A stretch of 42,351 nucleotides of DNA from Cerioporus squamosus (GCA_022592435.1 JABYQS010000257.1:1-42351), one strand, 5' to 3'; counted from the first letter of the stretch, positions 9,778 to 22,496 are shown. Made by a program: numbers and translations. The notes: generated by a model from the letters alone, not told the origin.

Positions 9778-11227
9778 TCATAAGTGTAACGCGGCTGCCA
9801 CCGGCCCCTTGTACAAAGCGAGAGCCGCCTGTTGAGGCGGCTGCACAAAAGGCATCGGAGCCCTCAGCGACACCGGCCGTCCCTGGGTAGGAGCAGGCAC
9901 AACAGTCGAATAAGTGCGAGGATCCTGCGTCGCGCGAATGTGAGCTGGCTCATCTACACGCGCGGAGAAGGGACGCACTTGAACAACGCCCGCGACCGGC
10001 TGCCCTGAGTGCCAGGGCCTGTACACGCCCTTGCCCACCGGATACGGATACACCGGCGACACGAGTTCCACAGTCTGCCGTCGGGTGAGGCGTACGGGCC
10101 GCTTGCGACTGCGGCGGCGATGGAGGCAGAGGACGACCATACCCCCGAGGAAGATGAACGCTGACACGCCACCGAGGACGCCGCCCACCACAGGCGCGAC
10201 CGCAACGCGGCGCTTGTGCTGTGCTGCGGATGGCGTTGGGGGAGAACTGGGGGTCGCCGATGTTGCTGTGGGCGAAGAGTCGACGGTGGTCGTCGCAGCT
10301 GCAACTGAGGCGGAAGTCACGGTGCTGGCGGACGAGGCAGCGGGGATGCTCGCGGTTTTGTCCGGGGGTTCTGGGGGAGGCGGTCAGCGCGACGGGACAC
10401 CACGCGTGAGATGGTATGGGTACGCTCACTTTGAGCTGCTACGATGAAAGCAGCGGAGAGGTTGAAAAAGTCGGTGGCCTGGGTGGGCGCACGGAGTGAG
10501 CGAAGGATCGTATTGTGAATAGACATGAACGAGGCATGTTCGAACCCACTGTGCTGTCCTGATACGCCCACGCGGGCACCGCAGTCCCTACTGGTATGCT
10601 TTCGGGATATCTGGTGACGCAGTCAACCTCATGGCTCATGACCCATGACCACACGGGAACGCCTACCCGATGTTTTCCGTGGTGCAACTGAGAGAGTATC
10701 GCGAGTAGCTGGCGGAGAGACAGAGGCATGAGCTACCGCAACTCGCAGGGCAAGGCCGAGTGGTAAAAACAAACGTACGAAGTGACGGCGGTGCCGTTGT
10801 CGAACTGGCAGGCCTGACACGCTTCGAAGAGGGCGTACGACACCATGTTGCACTGGCACTCGTCGTCCTTCGCGGTGTAGAACTGGGCGGGGTTGGTCAT
10901 TGCTCCGACGTTTGCTGCAGAAGGGCGGGGGAAGGGAGGCGGAACTGTCATGGCGGCATCGCGGGTGATAAGACGAGAGAGACGCACTGTTGGACCCTTT
11001 CGCGCATGGCAGGTGGAGATATGCAGCGACTAGGCATGGACTCTGCCCTTTGGAGTTCGACATCTAGGCGTGTCGATGAATATCAGCGCGTTGCACGCAT
11101 GGAGGGGGAAGAATACGCTGCTTACCCAAGAGTGTGCAGGGGTACAGACGGCTTGAGTAGTCTGCGCGTTGGCTGTTGCGTATCGACTGCTCCATTGGAG
11201 AATTGCCAGCACGGAGAGCGCGAACAT
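9778..11227 (-). CDS. Cys-rich single-pass membrane protein C
   Basis: Predicted 334 residues in eight exons on the minus strand: 11227–11126, 11063–10988, 10914–10779, 10708–10667, 10610–10550, 10478–10430, 10370–9979, 9924–9778 (1,005 bases, in phase). The ectodomain is close to A and F: QTTQAVCTPAHSW, SPCLVAAYLHLPC, DECQCNMVSYALFEACQACQ, LSC, YPESIPVGTAVPAWAYQD. A Ala/Ser/Thr stalk follows, then a membrane span (VVGGVLGGVSAFIFLGGMVV), a very basic CLHRRRSRKRPVRLTRR segment and a tail with DPRTYSTV. The last intron (9978–9925) is 54 bases and free of stops, so it could be retained in frame; I splice it because it sits where the other paralogs have theirs. Function unknown. Confidence 0.83.
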
Positions 11228-13470
11228 GTCTATGAAGACAAGGGGGTGAAGGAGGACGATAAAATTGCTTGTGAGGCTGCACGCCCCGCTTTTATGTTGT
11301 ACCTTGGACAAGGCATACCCGTACGGGGAGACGCGGTGCTCGCAAGCTTTAAGTTCAGAATTCAGGATCAATGCATGCACGGCCAACATTTGCGGCCCTC
11401 TGCCACCATCAGTGCTCGGGCGTGCACATACGCGCCGAGTACAGCAGAGCCAGAGGCAGGATCTGCTTGAGGTACGGTACATCGTGCTGTATGTGCAAAG
11501 GACCGTCTCAAGGCTGAAGGACCGTATATTGAGCCGGTTGTCCCGGTATGACGTCGCTCGGTTACATGTCTGTTGGCCGTATGCAGCACGACGGCTGCGC
11601 CTGCTTCACGGAGTCCACACATCACCACATGTACATACCTGTACAGTGCAAGTCGGTGCAGGGGCCTCAGAGGACAGATGAGTAACGAACCTTGATATCG
11701 ACTGCAGTACTGAGGGACCAGGTCGGCGTCAAACTGCACGCATCGCATGGATTGGCTACCGACTCGGACACAGGGATGTAGTCGATAGCCTATAGCAGTA
11801 GAGGTCGATCTGCGAGAGTCCTCCCACCCACTCGGAGACCCAGTCGGAGGATGAGCAAAGCACAGTGCACGCCCTCGAATGTCCGAGAGTTACGCGGGAG
11901 CCGCAGGACAAAGCAGGCAAGGGCGAGACTCACCACGTACGTAGCAGGAGAGCGCAGATCCGCAGTGGCTTATAGGAATCGATCGCGCATCTTGCGCGAC
12001 GTGCACCCCGTCTTCGAAAGGGTACGGCAATTTACCGACTAAGCGGGGCTTCGAGGTCTGGCCATGGCTGAGTTGGGCGCGCGGAGGGAAGCAGCTCGAG
12101 GAGTTCGAGACTCGGGGTGAGGGCGTCGCGGAGGGAGGGCAAGATCGCGGCCGCTCTATTGCGAACCTCGACTGTATGGGGACCGGAGACGGACGGTTAC
12201 GTCCGCACCGTGCGGTCCGTCCAGGGGTGGCAGCGAACGAGGGGGCAGCGCAGTTCCCGTGATGAAATGAACTTCAGGGCGGAAGGTGGGGTGCGTTGGA
12301 AGACACAGAAGCCATACCGTCGGACTGTAGAGGCGCGCGCCCAACACAGCGGAGGCTAGGTCAAGCTTCGTCGTCGTGCCCCCAACGTGGCTCTCCGCCG
12401 GCGGCCTATATGACTAGCTCTGAGAGGGAACACCGACGGATCCCATCCGAGCTGGGAAGCCAGCGGGCGTGGGCACGGTGTCAAGGGGTGGCATGAGGCT
12501 ATGTGACGTCTCCGCCGCGGGTCGTTGACCACCATCATCAGACCACCCGCAGTGCTCCGGGGTCAGCAGTTACAAGCCGGGGGCACGCAGAGAACGAAGA
12601 AGAGGGCGATGGATGGGACGCGTGCGACACGCAGCAAGCCTGGGAGCGGCGCAAGAGGACGGACTGGACCAGTGCACGCGACGACGGCAGGCGAACTTCT
12701 GCGATGGACTCCGGGATGGGGGACGCGCTTCTGGAAGCTGGCATCTGTTGCCAGAATGCCATTGCAGGTGGCGTGCGGACCCCCAACGAGGCAGCGGTCT
12801 CGCCTCCCGCGTGCATAAGCATCTCCGGCGTCCTGCAGAGACGCGTGCATCGAGAGGGACGAGTGCGAGTGGGGCAGCGCAGATCGTTCGTCATTGAAGG
12901 GGCGGAAAGAGAATGGTCGGGATGCATTGCATGGGGACCTGGGAAGAGAAGCACACTTTGGCCGGAGGCTTGTCAGAACGAACGGGACGGAGGATGCGCA
13001 CCTAGCGGGCGAGACCCAGATGCCGAGGGGTGCTGGTTCGTGCCTTTCCCTTTTGTGCTCGGTGTCGTCCGTGTCGCGATGCAGGAGCCCGGATAGCGTG
13101 TGACCTCGGTGAAACCCAGCGGGGGCGCACGGACCACCGAGGCGTGCTCGCCGTGCGTGGAGGAGCCAGCGTCGGCCTCGCAGCAGCCTGCAGAGTGCGA
13201 GCGACAGGCCGGAAGACGCGGCCGAGGTGAAGGGCGGGTGGCGGCGACGCGAACGAAGCGATGCGGGGTAGCCCAGCAGACGCCCGTGTCCCGCCTATTC
13301 TCGGAACGAATGCCCCAGTTTAGGCCACCGGACCGGCCCGTGATTGAGATTTCTTTCAGATCGGCCAGGGTACTTGAGCCCCTTCTCTCCTTGCCTTCTC
13401 GCCCAGCATTATCTCGCATTCCCCTCTCCCGCACCACCACATCCCAAACTACTTCTGCCCTCCCGCCATC
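11228..13470. other. Intergenic spacer, no gene recognised
   Basis: About 2.2 kb between the divergent starts of C (−) and the 242-residue hypothetical gene (+). The longest frames (12503–13096 plus, 12973–13515 minus) overlap on opposite strands, are rich in Arg/Gly and have no domain I know. The last 90 bases are the pyrimidine-rich leader of the next gene. Confidence 0.5.
13381..13470 (+). promoter_or_regulatory. Pyrimidine-rich leader before the 13471 gene
   Basis: A C/T-rich stretch (CCTTCTCTCCTTGCCTTCTC and CCCCTCTCCCGC) runs up to CCGCCATCATG. Such CT boxes are common just upstream of well-expressed genes in filamentous fungi. No TATA box is obvious. Confidence 0.5.
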
Positions 13471-14251
13471 ATGAGCTCCGTCGACGACCTCGTTGCATCC
13501 CTCAACGCCAACCACATCGGTCAGGAAGCCCTAGAGCTCGCCGCACTCCAGGTATGTCCCCGCCACCGCGTGCCCATCCCCGCGATTGACAAAGGCCATG
13601 CAGGCCCAGCTCTCCCAGACCCTATTCCACCAGTCGTCCCCAATTCCATTCAACTCTCCCCGCATGGGCCCGGCGAACACACCTCTCTCCCGCACGCCAT
13701 CCCACAGCATTTCGCTTGACCCCAGCGAGGCTGCACGTTTCCGGTACGGCAGTACAGCGAGCAGCAAGATGCGGTGCTCGATCGACGAGACCCAGCGCGA
13801 CCCGGACGAGATGGATGAAGACGAACGCATGGTAGAGGACCTTCTTCTCCCGTCTCCGTCCTCTCCATCCAGTCCCTCTCCGTCCTTCTCGCGGGCGGCG
13901 CCACCGCCGTCAGGCCCCCATCATACATCCTCGTCGGCTTACCGCCCGCGCAAAACGAGCCTCTCCGTACACATGATACCCCTCGACCACTCGCACCACG
14001 ACCTCCCCTCGCCGAACACATCCCTCTTCGCCACCACCGACCCTTTCTACCTCGCATCCCTCCAGAGCGCCCACAACCACTCCCAGCCGACGTCGGTCTT
14101 CGCTCAAGCTGGCCGCCCGTCCGCGCACTCGCCGTTTATCAAGCACCACATGCAGTACGGCTCCTTCGGACATGCGTTCCAGTCCGTCCCCCCGGATGTC
14201 CAGCCTCACCACAACATGTTCGCTGCGACGGCTGCCGCCTTCGGCTCGTGA
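13471..14251 (+). CDS. Small disordered hypothetical protein
   Basis: Predicted 242 residues in two exons, 13471–13551 and 13604–14251, joined in phase 0 across a 52-base GTATGT…GCAG intron. The N-terminus (MSSVDDLVASLNANHIGQEA, then LELAALQAQLSQTLF) looks like a short amphipathic helix. The rest is low complexity: Ser/Pro-rich, with an acidic DEMDEDERMVEDLLLPSP segment and a His/Pro/Ser-rich C-terminal half ending FAATAAAFGS. No catalytic or membrane domain seen. The acidic and S/P-rich make-up would suit a nuclear or regulatory protein, but that is a guess. The start is supported by the pyrimidine-rich leader and the intron. It lies alone in the spacer between the two membrane-gene groups. 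Confidence 0.7.
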
Positions 14252-16941
14252 GCGCTCCGCACGCGCCCCATTCCACCTGTACATATCATCAGTCCACGTC
14301 CACCCCTCACAACGAATGTATCATCAGTGTATCATAGACTCATGAACTCACACTACCACCGACACGGCGACGACGAACTCTCCTCCCCCCTGTGCCTCCC
14401 GCCTCCCCGACTTCCGACCATCCCCGACGATACATTTCCAGGTGGGGCAGCTCCACAGCTGCTGGGAGAAGTCCGGGGTAGCGCCTGTCAGGTTGCGGAG
14501 GAGGCGATACTCAGCTGATTGCGAAACCGGCACCGGCGGTTCTAGCTGATCCCGGTGCTTATCTGCGCAGGGTCCGTCTCTGTCAAAATGGCCAGAAGGC
14601 CCGCATACCGAGCAACTGGCATTGGACAACGGATACGCTGCTGTCGCCCGCCCTACCCACGGGCGGCGGACCGGACGTCGTTCTTGTTGCCGTAACCTAT
14701 CATCGTTCGAGGTACATCAGCATTCCTGTCCCCGAGTCCACCCTAACACCATCCCATCTGATCCATTGCCACTCGCATCCCATACTTAGCGTACCGTATC
14801 GAACTCTCACAGTTCTTTGTTCGGGTTTCGGATGCTGGAGGCCCGTTTGCTGTTTCAGTATACGAATGTTCGCATAAGTGTAGACTCTCCCGCCTGTGCT
14901 ACTATCTTTCGTCCCCTCCGCTTCCTTGCTCGCGCCGTCTCGGACTAGCATCATGACCATCACCTACGCATATTTCATCCCAATCTGTATGTCTCTCGAA
15001 TCACCGTTCCTCCCCCCCTCTCCGCATACGTCTCGGTACTACTTAATACTTATGGCATTCTTCGGAGTGTCGTGAATCTGATCAGCATTTACCTCCCTAC
15101 TAGGCCTGCCACCGCTCGAACGCTAACGCTAACGTCACCACCGTTGCTGGCCGGGGCAATCTGCACATTCCCAGCCATCGTCTCCAGGCTTCCTTCCGCG
15201 GGGGCGCGTACGGCGTACGTGCGCACCCACGGGACTGCCTCCGCAGATTCAAAGGGCACGTCAGGTGTCCGTCGCAGAAGCCCGTGCGTGTGACGGGGGC
15301 TTGCCTTCCCGAGTCTCATTGCATGCCATTTTCGTGCGTCAGGGGAGGAGTGCTGGCTGCGGGTGCTGTTGGTGCGATGTTTCAGCGTTGCGCCGGTCTA
15401 TGTGCGAGCGACTCCGAGCTGCTAGTAATAGTACACAAGTATGGGGCCTAGTAGCCGGGCTCCGGGTCCACTGCAGGCGCAGGCGGCGGGGATTGCCTTG
15501 CAAGGTGCGAGGTGCGCGCTCCGAGGCGGGGTTGTCCGGAGCTCGGGACGGAGATCTGCCCAGAAAGGCCAACCAGTCAACGTTGCCGCGTTACCAAACG
15601 CTTCTTCTGGTCCGCAGCTCCCTGTCGCGTCGGACACGCCGCGTTTGCTTGCGTAAAGAAAATTGCTGCGTCTTTGCTTTATCCCTTTCCTCGTTCTTTC
15701 CTGCCGTGGCACGGATGTTTGGTGAGAGGTCCTGCAGGATCCCGACTCGCCCCGAGCCTGCCGAGCTCAGTCCGGATTCGGATTCGGATTCGGAACCACG
15801 GCGCGAAGCGACGACTCGGACAACCAGGGGGGCGCCACGCAGACGACAACGAAAACGCGATCGACACGCCGCACGGCACGTACGCCCGGCGGGAGAGTCC
15901 TGATCGAGCTGCAGGCGCGAGCATCGTGCGGTGCACGCTGTCTCGTTCTCGATCACTTATGCAATGCGTAAGTATGTACGGACCCGCTCTCCAGACTCGG
16001 CTCCTCCCAGGTCAACTCACCCTCCGCTGGTCACAGGTGCAGCCGTGTGCAGTACGCACAAAGCAGATAGCAGAAAGCAGCATCTCAAGCCTGCACTCAT
16101 CACGAGAGCGGGGTGCTTACATGAAGATTCTCAGAAGAAGGCCAGTTCGAAGCTGCTCTGTGTACAAAGTTTGCTGCGTTCGAATGCCGACCGTTCACGT
16201 TCACGTTTCCCGGCTTGCCCACCTGCCTCGGCTCGACTCGTGGCTGCCCGCCAAGTACATACGCGGAGACGGATGCGCCTCTCACAGCTTGCGGCGTGGG
16301 GGCTGCGTTGCGTTGCTCGGCTGGACACCGACGCGCGGCAACCGCGATGAGGTTCAGGAAGACTCAAACTCAGAGTGTGAGTACGCACGAAAGGCACCGA
16401 GGCTTCCCCAAGCTCGTCCTCCACTTCTATGAACCCAACTGACCGATAGCTTGGAATGCAGATGCCCCGATCGAGCAGCCAGTGAACTAGTGACGTCCCG
16501 CACGAGGATTTTGCCGCAGCATGAGGCCCGTCCCATGGCCATGGCCAGTCTGAGTGAGTCAGTGGTGACTCGGGCTCGAACGCGGGCTCGATAAGTACGA
16601 TCGGTGGACTCACGGAGCCCCTTCTCTTCCTTGTGGCGTTCCTTGGGGGTATACATATAGCGATTCGCTCTGGCGCGGCTGGGGATGTTCTCGAGCTCGT
16701 TCTTGCTGCCACTCATTTGCCCTGGCGGCGACACCGACGATCCTCCAGCCAGCCAGCATTTCCCAACGAGGCCAGACGATCTGCTCTGAGCATCGATTCG
16801 CCCCATACATACAAGCACGCCCAGGGACGCTCAGCTGGCTCTCACGTTGTGGTTGTACGTTTCGAACTCTGGGGTATCACGACTCGATCGATCGCGCGAG
16901 GACATCTTGCTGGAGGGCACGCGTCGGACAAAGGAGAAGCG
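14252..16941. other. Intergenic spacer, no gene recognised
   Basis: About 2.7 kb before the DUF3445 gene. It contains a short tandem repeat of GGATTC units at 15774–15792. The longest open frame, 15512–16432, starts from a non-ATG codon, is Arg/Ser/Pro-rich and overlaps several equally plausible frames; I do not support it as a gene. A TATA-like GGTATACATATAG near 16650 is about 290 bases before the next start. Confidence 0.45.
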
Positions 16942-18830
16942 ATGATGGATGCGATTGCGTTCACGTTCACGTCTAGGAAGGAGTACCTTCCGTTGCTCGC
17001 GGGGCTGCTCATCTCCGCGATCGTCTACTCGGCTCATCGTGCGTGGACGAGACGGAGAGCTGCGTCTGTGCGAGCGCATACGCCTCCTGCTGACCTGCCG
17101 GAGAAGACGCGGTCTGCCATAGAGCGCGCACCAGGAGGTGAGTGCTGCCGTCGCCTGTGCCACTCACTGCTGCTGCCGTTGTTTGATGTTGACGGTGGGC
17201 ATCTGGGACCGTAGAATGGGAGGCGACGAGGTTTGACTATCCCCGGGTGGAGCCTGGCAAGGAGCACTTCAGCACGCTCAAGCCCATCCCCTACCGGCCA
17301 TTCAAATGGGGCGACTACCAGTGAGTGCCTCGTCAACGATGAAGGCCCGCAGGTGAACTGAACTTCTTGGGCGTACGCTAGTGTGACCATGGGCATCCGG
17401 GGTATGAACTGGAACGAGTGGATTGAGCTCGACCGCGAGTTCCCCAAGTTCCACAAGGTCACCGAATACCGTATCCGCACCGCTGGAGACCGCCTTGTCC
17501 AGGTGAAGGAGGAACAGCCGGGCGTCGTGGGCTCGGGTCATGCTGCTGGTGAGTGCACTACATATGTGCGCTCTGATGTTCCTGAATTTGAGTTGACTTA
17601 CGCGGTACTCGCTGCAGCTAGGGAGTTCATGTACGAACTCGCCGAGTACCTGTCCCGCCGCCATCCGGATGTGTACAGGGTGACGCGCCATCCCGTCTCG
17701 AACGACGACGACGAGAACGGGTGGTACGACGAGGGAAGGATCAAGACCATCACTATCGTGCCGTTCGACGAAACCCACGATCTGGACACGGCAGAACCTC
17801 TGAAGGCCGCACGCATGCTGTGGGTTCGGAGAACGTTCTTTGAACCCAGCGATGGTCTAATCATACCGCGTCGATAGCATCCAGGAAGACTTCACGATCA
17901 TGATGGAAGGCTCGGACGGACGCTATTATCTCCAGGCGGGAGCGGTGGTCATCGCAGGTACGCCAGCTCGAGCATCCAAAACGACGCCATGAGCCAGCCA
18001 GCTTACGACCGCGCCCCAAGGGTCATGGCGACTGGAAGATAAGATGGGCATGCCGCTGGAGGAGATACACACCTCAGGGAACGTCCCGCAATGCAAGTTT
18101 TCTGTGTGCCTCTGTCGCGCACGCATCCCCCGCTGACACGTTCCTCATCTCCAGACAAGACGAAGCTGCAGATGAGCATGGACCGGTTCTTCCGCCGGCT
18201 GCCCCTCGACAAGCCCGTCGTGCGCAACAACTACGCCTTCCAAGTCGTGCAGGAGCCGCACGCGCGCCAGCCCGCGCCTGCGCCCGGCTCGCTGCTCGCC
18301 GTCGACCCGGACGAGCTCTCGTGGGCCGCGACGATGAACGGGAACGAGTCGACGTCCGAGTACGTGCGCGCGAAGCACATCAACGACCAGTGGGACACCG
18401 CGGAGGACGTCGCGCCGGGCATGCGCCCGGGCCTCCAGAAGGACACGGAGGCGACGGAGGCGACGCTGCGCCTGAGGACGGAGCGGCAGACGCTGCGGAG
18501 GCTCCCGAGGACGGGCGCGATCGTGTTCACGATCAGGGTGTACCAGACGAGGCTGGACGAGCTCGTCAGGGAGCCGGGCGTGCCGGGGAGGATGGCGAGT
18601 GCGATTAGGAGCTGGCCGGAGGATGTTGCGAGGTGTGTTTCACAAGTTCGACCTTGCTGGTCGTCTGATGTGTGGTTGGCTCGGGCTGACGCGGGGGTGG
18701 TTGCAGGTACAAGGCGCGGGGCGCGTACGAGAGCATCTTGCCGCTCCTGGACAGGTGCCATGAGGAGCAGATCGCGAACGGCGTCGTGAGCGATGGGGAA
18801 AAGAAGTCTAATGCGAACTTCCCTTTATAG
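16942..18830 (+). CDS. DUF3445 haem-dependent N-demethylase-like protein
   Basis: Predicted 474 residues in eight exons: 16942–17137, 17215–17320, 17382–17548, 17618–17819, 17878–17957, 18021–18092, 18155–18632, 18707–18830 (1,425 bases, in phase). An N-terminal hydrophobic helix (LPLLAGLLISAIVYSA) suggests a membrane anchor. The DUF3445 domain covers about residues 85–460, with HVTMGIRGMNWNEWIELD, IQEDFTIMMEG, YYLQAGAVVIAGSW, EEIHTSGNVPQYKTKLQMSM, DRFFRRLPLDKPVVRNNY and RQTLRRLPRTGAIVFTIRVY. Characterised relatives are haem-dependent oxidative N-demethylases acting on methylamine-type substrates; the substrate here cannot be told from sequence. Intron 6 is GC–AG. The gene lies in the spacer of the membrane-gene cluster with no evident link to it. 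Confidence 0.88.
18093..18154 (+). other. GC–AG intron in the DUF3445 gene
   Basis: A 62-base intron starts with GCAAGT and ends CTCCAG. The conserved protein reading …NVPQ-Y-KTKLQ… is restored only by joining 18092 to 18155; no GT donor keeps frame here. GCAAGT is the consensus of the rare GC–AG class, and a GCTGACAC branch-like site lies upstream of the acceptor. Confidence 0.8.
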
Positions 18831-19744
18831 ATCGCATAGATGTGCATCATGGTAGGCTGAGTTTCGCCAAGTTTCTGTGTATACCAGAATTCAGAACCGT
18901 GGCATATGTAGCGTTACCAAATGTCAAGTTGAATGTATGAATGCATAGTTTCCCCTACCCCCAGTCGCGCTTCGAGCATTCAAATAGTCAAGCTCAAGGC
19001 CATTAGAGTAAGTCAGTAAGTGTACCACACTTGTTACTGATTGGAGCTCAACGTTAACGTCAACCTTGATACTTACCTGGAGTTATCGGGATTCTAAGGC
19101 TGGCTGTGCAAAGCATTAGTTGGCGGTTCTTACTGACGCTACTTCTGTTATTTCAAGTTTGAAGTACCCATCCACCTAACCTCCACCAGCGCATCCCTGA
19201 ACCTGCCGTCACCGGCACCTCTCGCCAGCTCATTACCGTTCGGACGACAGTGTCAGTAGCAGATGGACTGGACCCTCAGTATCACTGGAGCCGAACGCTC
19301 GTGCGAGTCCCATGTTGCAATGCTGGCAGTGCGGGGATAATAAGAACAATCGATGGTCCATGATGCGAGACAGCTTGGCACCAGTGAGGTTTGTGTGAAC
19401 TATTGCCACATCTCTACATCTGCGCTGTCTCGCTGATCACTTGTATGCTTCCATCTTCAGCGCTATCTCGGGCGGCGATTCTCATATGCACGCACGCCCT
19501 CGAAGCCGATGCTTTGGTCCTTGTCAGACATACCAGGAGCATGGATACACCGACGCCCACAAGAAGAATCCGCCTTGGTCCTTGTCGTCCTGGCATGTGC
19601 ATCACAGGGGCTCCCTGCCCCCCTCCCAAGTCTCCCACACGCAAGAACGCGCATACAGCAGCTGCCAGCCCAGTCGTGGCATATGTATCTTGATACGCTC
19701 GCTGACGACCGACGCCCGACCTCCACCTGGCGATACCAGCGTCG
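18831..19744. other. Intergenic region upstream of gene D
   Basis: AT-richer than its surroundings in the first 300 bases. It holds the 3' flank of the DUF3445 gene and the promoter of D. No coding region or clear TATA box recognised. Confidence 0.45.
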
Positions 19745-21253
19745 ATGGCCCTCGCTCTCCTGCTCGCTGGGCTTGCACTGCGTGTGTCACGTCTCCTCTT
19801 CGTCAAGGCGCAGTACACTCTCGCAGAATGTGACTCGACAACGGAGGACTACACTTGGGTGAGTATGCTATGCGACTGGCCGCTACCACTGCTGACGCAT
19901 ACGCTGGTGCTCGCAGATGGAGAACTCGAAGGGACACCGTCCGTGCCTTGTCGCAGCTTATCTTTTGGCTCCTTGCGTAGGCCCCGTTAACGGTGCGTTC
20001 CCAACTGTCGTCCCGGCATGGAAGTTCCGCTGATACTCACTGCTCTAGCACAAGTACCGCGCCTTGACCCCGTACAGATGCCGGCATATATCGGTCCTGT
20101 GGAGCAAACGGAGGCGTGTGGCTGCAATACCGTCATGTACTCGTTGCTCGAGGCTTGTCAAACCTGCCAGGCGGACGGGTCCGTGGACCTCCTCTCGTAA
20201 GGCTGAACATCCCTTCCCACCACTCTCCTGTATAACGCTGATTTCTAATTCCGTCGCTGGCTTGAGTACAGTACGAACTGCACGGATCCGGTCCTTCTCT
20301 CGTGAGTGCTCTGGAAGAGTTCAGGACGAGATCCCTTGTAAACGTCGACCTTTACCAAGGTACCCCAACCCCATTCCATCTGGGACTGCAATTCCTGCTT
20401 GGGCGTTTCAAGACGTGACAGTGAGCCTCTATTCTCAGAAGTAATCGTCCCGCTGGTCCTTACATTGACTCCGGTTAGACATTGAACGTCTTCGATGTCG
20501 CGGAAGCTGAATTGACGGGGGGTGCGTTTCAACTGTACTGCTATCGATATGAAGTCATCCTCATTCATGCCGGGCAGACACACCTGAATCGACCGCATCA
20601 CCTCCCGCATCCACTTCCACGACCTCGACGTTCAGCGCTGCGCTCGGTGCAACGGCGACCTTGCCGAGTTCATCATCCTCCTCGACAACAACATCCAGCA
20701 CGTCGCCGTCGTTCACTACGGGCGCTCCTGCGGAAAGCGGGGACGGCCACAGGAAGTCGAGCAACGTGGGAGCTATCGTGGGCGGAGTCGTTGGAGGAGT
20801 GTTGGGCTTCCTCTCGCTCGGATCGGCCATTGTCTACATGCTCCTCCGCCAGCGCAAGCTTGATCGCAAGGCCGAGGCTCAGGCATCTGAGCGGCCCATG
20901 TCGACTGTTACTGACGTTGACGGACCCAGCGAGAAGCCTATGTCCATCATGTCCGTGCCTTCGGTGATTTATGTGCGTCCTCAGGCCCGGTCCATATCTC
21001 TATACGTGTGTAACCGAAGCTGACACCTCGATGGCAGGATCCTGACGATCCCCGGACTTTCCCGTCTGCAACCGACCCCTCTCCGTTCGATACAAGAGCG
21101 GCGTCTCCAACCCCTAGCATACCGCCGGGGCCCGTCGCTGGACATATGCATAGCTTCAGTGCTTTGCAGAACTACACGACTTCCGGCTACGATGGAAGCG
21201 AGCACGTTTGTGGATATGCAGGGTCGATGTACAGAGGTACGCCGGAGGTTTGA
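19745..21253 (+). CDS. Cys-rich single-pass membrane protein D
   Basis: Predicted 360 residues in eight exons: 19745–19858, 19917–19992, 20049–20196, 20272–20301, 20360–20420, 20479–20521, 20578–20972, 21038–21253 (1,083 bases, in phase; intron phases 0,1,2,2,0,1,0 as in A, B, C and F). Signal peptide MALALLLAGLALRVSRLLFV, then ectodomain AEC, RPCLVAAYLLAPC, EACGCNTVMYSLLEACQTCQ, TNC, YPNPIPSGTAIPAWAFQDVT. A Thr/Ser-rich stalk leads to a membrane span (VGAIVGGVVGGVLGFLSLGS) and the stop-transfer LRQRKLDRK. The tail begins DPDDPRTFP and ends RGTPEV. It is the mirror partner of B. Cell-surface location is likely; the role is unknown. Confidence 0.86.
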
Positions 21254-21933
21254 GTGGGGACGCACGCCGCGCCACAGCGCTGTGGTGTTCTTCTTTGGCT
21301 ATCTTGGCGCTCACGACCAGCCCACGACACGCTCACGGGCGCGATGTAGCAATTCGGTGACATGCTTCAATGATGACTTGATGACATGCTGCTTTGCAAC
21401 CCTCTCATCCTACTAGTACTCCCATGCGCACGCCATGTTTGAGGGTACAGAACAATGAGCGGCGATTGAGCTTACAGCCCTCCACGTCCCTGGAGTCCGA
21501 GACGTGCATACGTGCCAATATAGTGTGGGTATTTGCTTGCAGCATGATACCTTCCGAGGACCGACGCTGAGCTTGTCACTATCAGAAAGATGCAAGCAAG
21601 CCTTGTGGCCGTAGCCACGGGCAGCGTATCGACGTCGTGAATTGGCGACATATATTGACTAGTACTCCCCATGGTACCTAGGGGGTGAATATGGGGTGAG
21701 TGGCAGTGAACTACTGATTCTTGAGCGGTGATCTTGGCGGCGAGGCGCAGAGCACATGCCACGGATGCACCGAGCGAGACCGCTCACAGTAATGCCTCTC
21801 AGGCACTGTATCTCCCGTCATGGGCGACTCAAGAGACCGCTCTTTCCAGCGTACATAACAGCGCGGGTCCTCTGGAGATCCGTTGGGTCGTCTTCGTCCT
21901 CATCGCCCGGCTTCAGCAACTCACTGAGCAATA
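21254..21933. other. Intergenic region between genes D and E
   Basis: About 680 bases with the 3' flank of D and promoter of E. Frames present are short and overlapping. No TATA box close to the E start, and no recognised repeat. Confidence 0.45.
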
Positions 21934-22496
21934 ATGTTTGTTCCGGGACGTTCCGTGCTTGCGATCTCCGTCCTGCTGGAGTGGGCCGGACATCTTGTCG
22001 AGGCGCAGAGGAGTGATGCGGTATGCACGTCAAAGCACGCGTGGGTAAGCTTCACCTTGCCCTTCTAGTTGCGGAGTGCATGTCCCACTGATTTCAAGTA
22101 CAGATGCTCAACTCAAAAGGACAAACGCCATGCTTGGTTGCGGCATACCTCAACCTCCCGTGCTTAGATGGAGGAAGTGGTGAGTAACTGTTAGTTATGG
22201 TGCGTGAGCTCAAGTGTTCCCTGTGTTCATGACATATACATTTGTAGGGGTGATGCCGATGAAGATGCCGAGCCAGTTCTGCATAGCCCACGACGAGGTC
22301 TGCGAATGCAACACGGTGTTGTATGCTCTCTTCCAAGCTTGTCAAGCCTGCCAATTCGACAATGGGACTGTAGTCAATGGTCATCAAGTAAGCACATCCT
22401 AGATCTCACACTATCGCATGCACCAACGAAGGCATTGACTTGATGTAGATATTCGCAGTACACCCACAACTGCACGCAAAATAACTTGAAGCCCAG
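21934..22496 (+). pseudogene. Truncated Cys-rich membrane protein E
   Basis: Four exons of the family can be read: 21934–22044 (signal peptide, EAQRSDAVCTSKHAW), 22104–22179 (TPCLVAAYLNLPC), 22248–22387 (EVCECNTVLYALFQACQACQ, FDNGTVV) and 22459–22496 (YTHNCTQNN). They carry all eight ectodomain cysteines. After 22496 I find no exon for the PAWAY block, stalk, membrane span or tail before the F duplication begins near 22980; the sequence reads into stops in every frame. Exon 3 ends in phase 0, unlike phase 2 in the other members. This is either a 5' fragment left by rearrangement or a gene encoding a secreted eight-cysteine protein without an anchor. I favour a fragment. Confidence 0.65.

Noticed and set aside
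12503..13096. 197-codon open frame on the plus strand
   Set aside because: No recognisable domain, opposite-strand frames of similar length over the same bases, and no leader or splice structure.
15512..16432. 306-codon open frame on the plus strand
   Set aside because: Starts from a non-ATG codon, Arg/Ser/Pro-rich, no domain, and overlaps other long frames on both strands in GC-rich DNA. Not supported without transcript data.
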